Below, piece by piece: positions 1 to 5,279 of a stretch of DNA of 5,279 bases. Source of the stretch: Lautropia sp. (GTDB lineage Bacteria; Pseudomonadota; Gammaproteobacteria; Burkholderiales; Burkholderiaceae_E). A program made the translations under genes and the position numbers. The stretch is from positions 1 to 5,279 of the forward strand of contig JACCRJ010000078.1 in the NCBI GenBank assembly GCA_013813615.1. The letters run 5' to 3'. The notes under the pieces are model-generated. The model saw only the letters and a list, made by a program, of their open reading frames with translations. It did no database searches and was not told the origin of the DNA. Within the stretch, counting starts at the first letter, position 1; each line of letters starts with the position of its first letter.

Positions 1-15
1 GCCGCAGGAAGTGCG

Positions 16-28
16 GGGATTTTATCCC
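16..28. promoter_or_regulatory. Short perfect inverted repeat, possible operator
   Basis: GGGAT-TTT-ATCCC is a perfect 5-bp inverted repeat with an A/T-rich centre in otherwise GC-rich DNA. Its centre lies about 62 bases upstream of the transcription start predicted from the promoter at 51-78, a usual position for an activator site. The A/T-centred palindrome is loosely reminiscent of sites for Lrp/AsnC-type regulators, but the match to the E. coli Lrp consensus is poor. It could also be a small hairpin at the end of an upstream transcript. No regulator gene is visible in the window. Confidence 0.25.
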
Positions 29-50
29 TGGCCGGGAGGTTCGGCATGAA

Positions 51-78
51 TTGAAGCGGCTAAACGGCCGATAATAAT
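51..78 (+). promoter_or_regulatory. Predicted sigma70 promoter for the E1 gene
   Basis: TTGAAG at 51-56 matches the -35 consensus TTGACA at four of six positions. AATAAT at 73-78 matches the -10 consensus TATAAT at five of six, and the spacer is 16 bases. The A/T-rich run at 70-78 stands out against the GC-rich surroundings. Transcription would start near 85, leaving a leader of about 22 bases before the ATG at 107. No clear Shine-Dalgarno sequence lies in that leader, so translation initiation may be weak or rely on other signals. Confidence 0.45.
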
Positions 79-106
79 CGTCACTTCCTCCCGTTGCGCT
101 GCCGCC

Positions 107-2929
107 ATGACCGACCTGTCCCACCTCGACCGAGTTTCTCCCCAGCCGGGCTCCGGTGCTCTTGCGCTGCCCGCGCCGGACGCAGACCCTCATGAAACAA
201 CGGAATGGCTGGAGTCGCTCGACGGGGTGCTGCGGCACGGCGGACCGCAGCGCGCCCGCTTCCTGCTGGACGCCCTGCAGCGGCACGCGGCGAGGGCTGG
301 CCTGGGCTGGAAGCCGGCGCTGGCGTCTCCCTTCGTCAATACCGTCCCGGTGTCTGCGCAGCCGAGGTTCCCCGGCGACCTGGAACTGGAGCGCGAACTG
401 GCGGCGATCATGCGCTGGAATGCGCTGGCGCTGGTGGTCCGGGCCAACCGCGCCCATGGCGAGCTCGGCGGCCATATCGCCAGCTACGCGTCGGCGGCGG
501 ACCTTTTCGAAGTCGGCTTCAACCATTTCTTTCGGGCCCGGCGCGGCACCTTCCTCGGCGACCTCGTTTATTTCCAGCCGCACTCCGCCCCGGGCGTGTA
601 CGCCCGCGCCTTCCTCGAAGGCCGACTGGGCGAGGCGGACCTGGCGCATTACCGTCAGGAACTCGCCGCGCCGCGCCTCGGGGCCCGCGGCTTGTCGAGC
701 TATCCGCACCCCTGGCTGATGCCGGACTTCTGGCAGTTTCCCACCGGCTCGATGGGCATCGGCCCCATCAGCGCCATCTACCAGGCGCGCTTCATCCGCT
801 ACCTGGAGCACCGCGGGCTCACCAGCGCGGCCCGCTTCGAGGACGGTCTGCCGCGCAAGGTGTGGGGCATCTTCGGCGACGGCGAGATGGACGAGCCCGA
901 GTCCATGAGCGCGCTCACGCTGGCGGCGCGCGAGAAGCTGGACAACCTGGTGTTCGTCATCAACTGCAATCTGCAGCGGCTCGACGGGCCGGTGCGCGGC
1001 AACGGCCGCATCATCGACGAGCTCGAAGCGCTGTTCCTCGGTGCAGGCTGGAACGTGATCAAGCTGGTCTGGGGCAGCGACTGGGACGGCCTGTTCGCAC
1101 GCGACCGGGGCGGCGCGCTGATCGACGCCTTTGCAGCCACGGTGGACGGGCAGTTCCAGACCCTCTCCGCCACTGACGGCAAGTTCAACCGCGAGCGCTT
1201 CTTCGGCCAGAACGAAGTGCTGCGGGCCCTGTCGCAGGGCATGACCGACGAGCAGATCGACCGGCTCACCCGCGGCGGCCACGATCCGGTCAAGCTGCAT
1301 GCCGCCTACGATGCCGCTGCCCGCCACGAGGGCCAGCCGACTGTGATCCTGGCGCACACCAAGAAGGGCTTCGGCATGGGCCGCGCCGGCCAGGGCCGCA
1401 TGACCACCCACCAGCAGAAGAAGCTCGACGCCGAGGCACTGCGTGAGTTCCGCGACCGCTTCGCGCTGCCGCTGTCGGACGCCCAGGCAGAGGCGCTGGA
1501 GTTCTGCAGGCCGCCCGCCGATGCGCCGGCAATGCGATACCTGATGGAGCGCCGCGAGGCGCTGGGCGGTCCGATTCCTGCACGGCGCACCGACTGCGAT
1601 CCGGTGCCGGTGCCGCCGACGTCGAAGTGGGGGAAGTTTGCGCTCGCCGCCGACGGCAAGGAGATGTCGACCACGATGGCCTTCGTGCGGATGCTGGGCG
1701 GGCTGCTCAAGGATGACGCGCTCGGCCCGCGGGTGGTGCCGATCGTCGCGGACGAAGCGCGCACCTTCGGCATGGCCAACCTGTTCCGCCAGGTCGGCAT
1801 CTATTCCTCGGTCGGCCAGCGCTACGAGCCGGAGGACATCGGCTCGATGCTCTACTACCGCGAGATCAGGGAAGGGCAGATTCTCGAGGAAGGGATTACC
1901 GAAGCAGGCGCGCTGGCGTCATGGACCGCCGCGGCCACCAGCTATTCGGTGCACGGGCTGGCGATGCTGCCGTTCTACATCTACTACTCGATGTTCGGCT
2001 TCCAGCGCGTCGGCGACCAGATCTGGGCAGCCGCCGACCAGCGGGCCCGCGGCTTCCTGATCGGCGCCACCGCCGGCCGCACGACGCTCGGCGGCGAGGG
2101 GCTCCAGCACCAGGACGGCAGCTCGCACCTCGTCGCCGCCACCATCCCCAACTGCCGCGCCTACGACCCGGCCTTCGCCGGCGAACTCGCTGTCATCGTC
2201 GAGCACGGCATGCGGCAGATGCTCGACGAACAGCGCGACGTCTTCTATTACGTGACCGTAGGCAACGAGAACTACGCGCAGCGCTCGCTGCCGCAAGGGG
2301 TCGAAGATGATGTGATCCGCGGCATCTACCGGCTGCAGTCGACCGAGGCGCCGCCAGCCGAAGCGCCGCAAGCCGGTGCGCTGCAAGCCGATGCGCAGGC
2401 AGGAGCAGGTGCGATGCCCGCGCCGCGCGTGCAACTGCTCGGCAGCGGTGCCCTGCTGAACGAGGCGCTGGCTGCGGCGCAGATACTCGCGGCGGATTTC
2501 GGGGTGGCGTCGGACATCTGGAGCGTCACCAGCTGGAGCGAACTGGCGCGCGACGGCATGGCCCACGAACGGGCGCAACGGCTGGGCAGCGGCGCCGCGT
2601 CGAACGGGTCAGAGCCCTTCGTCATGCGGCAGCTCGGCGCCGCAGCCGGCCCGCTGATCGCGGTGAGCGACTATGTGCGGGCGGTGCCGGAAGCGATCCG
2701 CGCGTTCCTGCCTCCCGGCAGGCGCTACGTCACCCTCGGCACCGACGGCTTCGGCCGCAGCGACACGCGGGCGGAGTTGCGTGCGTTCTTCGAAGTCGAC
2801 CGGGCCGCGATCGTGCTCGCGGCTGTCCACGCCTTGCACGACGAGGCGCAGGCATCGGCACAGGCGCTGCAGAAGGCGCGCGCCAGCCTGGCGTCCGCGC
2901 CGGAGAACGCGCCGCCCTGGACACGGTGA
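107..2929 (+). CDS. Homodimeric 2-oxoacid dehydrogenase E1 (AceE family, probably MdeB-like paralogue)
   Basis: This is the thiamine-diphosphate E1 subunit that decarboxylates a 2-oxoacid and passes the acyl group to a lipoyl E2 in a cytoplasmic complex. It is 940 residues long, against 887 in E. coli AceE. The N-terminal ThDP-binding domain spans roughly 85-490, the pyrimidine-binding domain 510-745 and the C-terminal transketolase-like domain 775-920. The ThDP/Mg motif is G257-D-G-E-M-D, with N286 and N288. Residues matching E. coli H106, H142, H407, E571 and H640 are H123, H159, H435, E599 and H668. The start at 107 is the only ATG/GTG/TTG before the conserved DPHETTEWL segment, giving about 16 extra N-terminal residues. 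Phrases such as YFQPHSAPGVYARAF, GGHIASYASAADLFEVGF and MTTHQQKKLD recall the paralogue branch that includes Pseudomonas putida MdeB, which acts on 2-oxobutyrate. No E2 (aceF) or E3 gene follows, which also argues against the housekeeping operon. The family is certain. The substrate is not; ordinary pyruvate dehydrogenase E1 remains possible. Confidence 0.95.
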   Translation: MTDLSHLDRVSPQPGSGALALPAPDADPHETTEWLESLDGVLRHGGPQRARFLLDALQRHAARAGLGWKPALASPFVNTVPVSAQPRFPGDLELERELAAIMRWNALALVVRANRAHGELGGHIASYASAADLFEVGFNHFFRARRGTFLGDLVYFQPHSAPGVYARAFLEGRLGEADLAHYRQELAAPRLGARGLSSYPHPWLMPDFWQFPTGSMGIGPISAIYQARFIRYLEHRGLTSAARFEDGLPRKVWGIFGDGEMDEPESMSALTLAAREKLDNLVFVINCNLQRLDGPVRGNGRIIDELEALFLGAGWNVIKLVWGSDWDGLFARDRGGALIDAFAATVDGQFQTLSATDGKFNRERFFGQNEVLRALSQGMTDEQIDRLTRGGHDPVKLHAAYDAAARHEGQPTVILAHTKKGFGMGRAGQGRMTTHQQKKLDAEALREFRDRFALPLSDAQAEALEFCRPPADAPAMRYLMERREALGGPIPARRTDCDPVPVPPTSKWGKFALAADGKEMSTTMAFVRMLGGLLKDDALGPRVVPIVADEARTFGMANLFRQVGIYSSVGQRYEPEDIGSMLYYREIREGQILEEGITEAGALASWTAAATSYSVHGLAMLPFYIYYSMFGFQRVGDQIWAAADQRARGFLIGATAGRTTLGGEGLQHQDGSSHLVAATIPNCRAYDPAFAGELAVIVEHGMRQMLDEQRDVFYYVTVGNENYAQRSLPQGVEDDVIRGIYRLQSTEAPPAEAPQAGALQADAQAGAGAMPAPRVQLLGSGALLNEALAAAQILAADFGVASDIWSVTSWSELARDGMAHERAQRLGSGAASNGSEPFVMRQLGAAAGPLIAVSDYVRAVPEAIRAFLPPGRRYVTLGTDGFGRSDTRAELRAFFEVDRAAIVLAAVHALHDEAQASAQALQKARASLASAPENAPPWTR
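2348..2392 (+). repeat. 15-bp tandem repeat (3 units) inside the E1 gene
   Basis: Three head-to-tail units, GCGCCGCCAGCCGAA (2348-2362), GCGCCGCAAGCCGGT (2363-2377) and GCGCTGCAAGCCGAT (2378-2392), differ from their neighbours at only two or three of 15 bases. A degenerate fourth unit begins at 2393. They are in frame and encode APPAE, APQAG and ALQAD (residues 748-762), then AQAGA. The result is an Ala/Pro/Gln-rich linker of about 29 residues between the pyrimidine-binding and C-terminal domains. E. coli AceE has about 8 residues there. The unit length is a multiple of three, so copy-number changes would keep the frame. Confidence 0.85.
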
Positions 2930-2935
2930 TCTGCC

Positions 2936-3023
2936 GATCCGGCTCCGATGGTCCGCCGCTCACGGCAAGATACGGTGTGCCGAAACCCGGCAGCCGCCGC
3001 GGATCCGGCCCCGCCGGTCCGCC
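2936..3023. repeat. Imperfect 22-bp direct repeat in the intergenic region
   Basis: Positions 2936-2957 and 3002-3023 both begin GATCCGGC and end GGTCCGCC, and match at 19 of 22 bases. The copies start 66 bases apart, beginning just after the E1 stop codon. This could be a small duplication, two binding sites for one regulator, or a coincidence helped by the GC-rich composition. Confidence 0.4.
2963..2992. other. Overlapping small inverted repeats between genes
   Basis: TGCCG at 2978-2982 can pair with CGGCA at 2963-2967 or with CGGCA at 2988-2992 (5-base loop), so the two hairpins would exclude each other. The stems are only five base pairs. In read-through RNA from the E1 gene they might contribute to 3' end structure, but no poly-U tract follows and no leader peptide was identified. 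Confidence 0.2.
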
Positions 3024-3027
3024 AGCG

Positions 3028-3070
3028 GCGCCCCCCTCGGGGGGAGGCGCCGAAGGCGCTTCGGGGGCCC
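3028..3070. repeat. GC-rich inverted-repeat block, possible terminator or dispersed repeat
   Basis: This 43-base block holds several nested inverted repeats: CCCCCC (3031-3036) with GGGGGG (3039-3044), CGAAG-GCG-CTTCG (3051-3063), GCGCC-GAA-GGCGC (3047-3059), and an outer pairing of GCCCCC (3030-3035) with GGGGGC (3063-3068). It resembles GC-rich palindromic intergenic repeats I recall from Burkholderiales and Rhodocyclales genomes, but I cannot confirm copies elsewhere. In the transcript it could form a strong stem after the E1 gene. Only a short TTTAT follows, so it is an imperfect intrinsic terminator at best. It lies where the -35 region of the next promoter would be. Confidence 0.5.
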
Positions 3071-3072
3071 TT

Positions 3073-3078
3073 TATACT
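3073..3078 (+). promoter_or_regulatory. Possible -10 box for the dehydratase-NIPSNAP operon
   Basis: TATACT matches TATAAT at five of six positions and is the only A/T-rich patch near the gene start. It would start transcription near 3085, about 22 bases before the ATG at 3107. No acceptable -35 hexamer sits 16-18 bases upstream, where the GC-rich palindromic block lies. If real, the promoter probably needs an activator or another form of recognition. Expression by read-through from the E1 gene is the alternative. Confidence 0.3.
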
Positions 3079-3106
3079 CACCGGACAAACCTCCTCTGGA
3101 AACACG

Positions 3107-4927
3107 ATGGCTACCGAAGTGAAGCGCAAGCCGCGCAACGCGTCGACGACACCTGCCCGCAGGCTGCGTTCGAGGGCATGGTTCGACAACCCGGACAATC
3201 CGGGCATGACGGCGCTTTACCTCGAGCGCCAGATGAACTTCGGCCTGACGATGGATGAGTTGCACAACAGCAACCGGCCGGTGATCGGCATCGCCCAGAC
3301 CGGCAGCGACCTGTCGCCGTGCAACCGGCATCACCTGGAGCTTGCCACCCGCGTGCGCGACGGCATCCGCGACGCCGGCGGCATCCCGATCGAATTCCCG
3401 GTGCATCCGATCCAGGAAACCGGCAAACGCCCGACCGCGGGGCTGGACCGCAACCTCGCCTACCTGGGCCTGGTCGAGTGCCTCTACGGCTACTACATGG
3501 ACGGTGTGGTGCTCACCACCGGCTGCGACAAGACGACGCCGGCGATGATCATGGGCGCGGCGACGGTGGACATACCGGCGATCGTGCTCTCCGGCGGGCC
3601 GATGCTCAACGGCTACTACGGCGGCGGGCTGGCGGGATCCGGTACGGTGGTCTGGTTCGCCCGCCAGGAACTGGCGGCGGGGCGCATCGACTACGACGAG
3701 TTCCTGGCGATGGTCGCCGCGGCTGCGCCGTCGGTGGGTCACTGCAATACGATGGGCACCGCCTTGTCGATGAACAGCATGGCCGAGGCGCTCGGCATGT
3801 CGCTGCCCGGTTGCGCCTCGATCCCGGCGCCCTACCGGGAACGTGCGCAGATGGCGTACTTCACCGGCCGGCGCATCGTCGAGATGGTTCATGAAGACCT
3901 GCGCCCCTCCAGGATCCTCACGATGGGCGCGTTCCAGAATGCCATCGTCGCGGCCAGCGCGTTGGGGGCGTCCACCAACTGTCCGCCGCACGTCACCGCC
4001 ATCGCGCGACATGCGGGGGTGGATCTCAAGATCCAGGACTGGGACCGCATCGGATACGACATTCACCTGCTGTGCAACGTGATGCCTGCCGGTGAATTTC
4101 TCGGCGAGGAATTCCATCGCGCGGGCGGTGTGCCTGCCGTCATGCACGAGCTCCTCAAGGCGCGCAAGCTCGACGCCAACGCGATGACGGTCAACGGCAG
4201 GACGGTGGGCCAGAACTATCGGGACACGGCCGCCAGCGACCGCAAGGTCATCAAGTCCTACCAGGAGCCGATGCTGAGGGAGGCCGGCTTCGCCGTGCTC
4301 TCCGGCAACCTCTTCGAGTCCGCGGTGATGAAGACGTCGGTCATTTCAGAGGATTTCCGCCAGCGTTACCTGGAGAACCCGAAGGATCCGAACGCCTTTG
4401 AAGGCCGGGCCATCGTCTTCGAAGGCCCGGAGGACTACCACCATCGAATCAACGATCCTTCGCTGAAGATCGATGCCGACTGCATGCTTTTCGTTCGGGG
4501 CGTCGGCCCGATCGGTTATCCGGGTGCTGCAGAGGTGGTGAACATGCTGCCGCCGGACGCGCTGGTGAAGCAGGGCATCACCATGCTGCCCTGTGTCGGC
4601 GACGGCCGCCAGTCCGGCACGTCGGGCAGCCCGTCGATCCTGAATGCGTCGCCGGAGGCGGTGGTCGGCGGCGGCCTCGCGCTGCTGCAGACCGGCGACC
4701 GGGTTCGCATCGACCTCGGGCGGCGCACGGCGGACATCCTGATCGGCAAGGCGGAATACGCCAGGCGCAAGAAGGCCTGGAAAGCGCCGGTTCTCGAGCA
4801 TCAGACGCCCTGGCAGGAACTGCAGCGGATGACGATCGGGCAACTGCAGACAGGAGCCTGCCTGGACTTCGCGATCAAATACCAGCGCGTGGCCGAGACG
4901 AAGGGCTTGCCGCGCGACAACCACTGA
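3107..4927 (+). CDS. IlvD/Edd-family dehydratase, sugar-acid (xylonate/arabinonate) type
   Basis: This 606-residue Fe-S enzyme would remove water from a 2,3-dihydroxy acid, probably an aldonic acid, to give a 2-keto-3-deoxy acid in the cytoplasm. The cluster-binding cysteines are C72 (SDLSPCNRH), C140 ([10 protein letters not shown]) and C213 (GHCNTMGTA). Their spacing of 68 and 73 residues equals that recalled for Caulobacter xylonate dehydratase and Rhizobium L-arabinonate dehydratase. K142 corresponds to the carbamylated Mg-binding lysine. [11 protein letters not shown] at 500-510 carries the conserved serine (probably S506) that acts as base. The N-terminal [21 protein letters not shown] and C-terminal LPRDNH also match that subfamily. 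I start it at ATG 3107 (MATEVKRKP), with weak SD-like GGA at 3098-3100. An in-frame ATG at 2948 would add 53 residues translated from the palindromic intergenic DNA and is rejected. The gene is followed after 11 bases by the NIPSNAP gene. Substrate is unproven; branched-chain dihydroxy-acid dehydratase is less likely. Confidence 0.93.
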   Translation: MATEVKRKPRNASTTPARRLRSRAWFDNPDNPGMTALYLERQMNFGLTMDELHNSNRPVIGIAQTGSDLSPCNRHHLELATRVRDGIRDAGGIPIEFPVHPIQETGKRPTAGLDRNLAYLGLVECLYGYYMDGVVLTTGCDKTTPAMIMGAATVDIPAIVLSGGPMLNGYYGGGLAGSGTVVWFARQELAAGRIDYDEFLAMVAAAAPSVGHCNTMGTALSMNSMAEALGMSLPGCASIPAPYRERAQMAYFTGRRIVEMVHEDLRPSRILTMGAFQNAIVAASALGASTNCPPHVTAIARHAGVDLKIQDWDRIGYDIHLLCNVMPAGEFLGEEFHRAGGVPAVMHELLKARKLDANAMTVNGRTVGQNYRDTAASDRKVIKSYQEPMLREAGFAVLSGNLFESAVMKTSVISEDFRQRYLENPKDPNAFEGRAIVFEGPEDYHHRINDPSLKIDADCMLFVRGVGPIGYPGAAEVVNMLPPDALVKQGITMLPCVGDGRQSGTSGSPSILNASPEAVVGGGLALLQTGDRVRIDLGRRTADILIGKAEYARRKKAWKAPVLEHQTPWQELQRMTIGQLQTGACLDFAIKYQRVAETKGLPRDNH

Positions 4928-4929
4928 AC

Positions 4930-4933
4930 GGAG
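4930..4933 (+). promoter_or_regulatory. Shine-Dalgarno sequence of the NIPSNAP gene
   Basis: GGAG lies five bases before ATG 4939, in the 11-base gap after the dehydratase stop codon. It fixes the start of the small downstream gene and supports translation from a shared mRNA. Confidence 0.75.
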
Positions 4934-4938
4934 ACAAG

Positions 4939-5265
4939 ATGCTTCATGAATTGCGGATCTATCACTGCGTACCCGGCCGCCTGCCGGCCCTGAACAAGCG
5001 CTTCGAGACGGTCACGCTGAAGATCTGGCAGAAGCATGGCATCCGCCAGGCGGGCTTCTGGACCGTCGAGATCGGGCCGTCCAATCAGGTGCTCTACTAC
5101 CTGCTCGAATGGGCAAGCCTCGCTGAACGGGAGGAGCGCTGGGGAGCCTTCCAAAGCGACCCGGAATGGATCAGGAAGAGGGCGGAGTCGGAGGCCGACG
5201 GTCCGATCGTAGGCCATCTCGAGAGCTACATCCTGAAGCCGACGGCGTATTCGTCGATCAGATAG
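4939..5265 (+). CDS. NIPSNAP-domain protein
   Basis: This 108-residue protein is complete and consists almost wholly of one NIPSNAP domain, a ferredoxin-like alpha/beta fold that usually dimerises. Recognisable features are the N-terminal strand ELRIYHCVPGRLPAL (4-18), FE-T-TLKIWQKHGI (22-35), the strand GFWTVEIGPSNQVLYYLLEW (39-58), SLAEREERWGAFQSDPEWI (60-78) and the final strand LESYILKPTAYS. It has no signal peptide or membrane segment, so it should be cytoplasmic. The biochemical role of bacterial NIPSNAP proteins is not settled, and related dimeric alpha/beta-barrel proteins include small-molecule binders and enzymes. Its tight linkage to the dehydratase suggests a role with the same substrate or product, for example lactone or keto-acid handling, but that is inference. 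Translation starts at ATG 4939 behind GGAG. The gene ends 14 bases before the window edge, and no terminator is visible in those bases. Confidence 0.88.
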   Translation: MLHELRIYHCVPGRLPALNKRFETVTLKIWQKHGIRQAGFWTVEIGPSNQVLYYLLEWASLAEREERWGAFQSDPEWIRKRAESEADGPIVGHLESYILKPTAYSSIR

Positions 5266-5279
5266 GCGGCTTACGGCGG

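Larger units (their letters stand above)
6..89. repeat. 8-bp inverted repeat flanking the promoter
   Basis: AGGAAGTG at 6-13 and its exact reverse complement CACTTCCT at 82-89 bracket the predicted promoter, with 68 bases between the arms. The downstream arm overlaps the predicted transcription start. This could be a pair of protein-binding half sites that loop the promoter, or a chance match. Only the two short arms are supported. Confidence 0.25.

Noticed and set aside
2342..2428. Ala/Pro-rich linker as a sign of a fused lipoyl (E2) domain
   Set aside because: No DKA lipoylation motif or lipoyl domain is present. The sequence on both sides is continuous E1 sequence, so it is only a linker.
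1919..2578. 219-codon open frame on the minus strand inside the E1 gene
   Set aside because: It has no recognisable domain and lies opposite conserved ThDP-enzyme sequence, which accounts for the open frame.
2930..3106. CRISPR array, tRNA or riboswitch in the intergenic region
   Set aside because: The direct repeat has only two imperfect copies, there is no cloverleaf or CCA end, and I recognise no riboswitch core.
2960..4147. 395-codon open frame on the minus strand opposite the dehydratase
   Set aside because: It is a shadow frame of high-GC coding DNA. Its product is His/Arg/Gly-rich without a recognisable domain, and it lies opposite a gene with fully conserved family motifs.
4405..4430. 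7-bp inverted repeat CCGGGCC / GGCCCGG inside the dehydratase
   Set aside because: It falls in well-conserved coding sequence ([15 protein letters not shown]). The near-repeat of the codons for FEG(R/P) explains it.
5266..5279. Terminator or next gene after the NIPSNAP gene
   Set aside because: Only 14 bases remain, and they contain no hairpin with a T-tract and no start codon that could be supported.

Overview
The window is high-GC DNA with strong GC bias at third codon positions across all three genes. It reads entirely on the + strand. The coding style and protein families suggest a proteobacterium, most likely a betaproteobacterium (Burkholderiales or Rhodocyclales type). That placement is inference from composition and remembered homologues, not from a marker gene.

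Layout. Positions 1-106 are an upstream control region with a plausible sigma70 promoter and two inverted repeats. Positions 107-2929 encode a 940-residue homodimeric-type 2-oxoacid dehydrogenase E1 of the AceE family. Every catalytic residue I could map from E. coli AceE is present. The text resembles the MdeB-like paralogue branch (2-oxobutyrate dehydrogenase type) more than housekeeping AceE, and no E2 or E3 gene follows it. Positions 2930-3106 form a structured intergenic region with an imperfect 22-bp direct repeat, small hairpins, a very GC-rich inverted-repeat block and a TATACT box. Positions 3107-4927 encode a 606-residue IlvD/Edd-family dehydratase of the sugar-acid (xylonate/arabinonate) subtype. 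Eleven bases later, positions 4939-5265 encode a 108-residue NIPSNAP-domain protein with a clear Shine-Dalgarno sequence. The last 14 bases hold nothing recognisable.

How the genes may work together. The dehydratase and NIPSNAP genes are almost certainly one transcription unit. A sugar-acid dehydratase yields a 2-keto-3-deoxy acid, and the E1 enzyme decarboxylates a short 2-oxoacid such as pyruvate or 2-oxobutyrate, so a catabolic link is conceivable. However, the E1 gene is separated by 177 bases with its own structure and may be only a neighbour. Nothing here looks like a defence system, mobile element, CRISPR array or RNA gene. The most unusual item is a 15-bp tandem repeat that lengthens an interdomain linker of the E1 enzyme.
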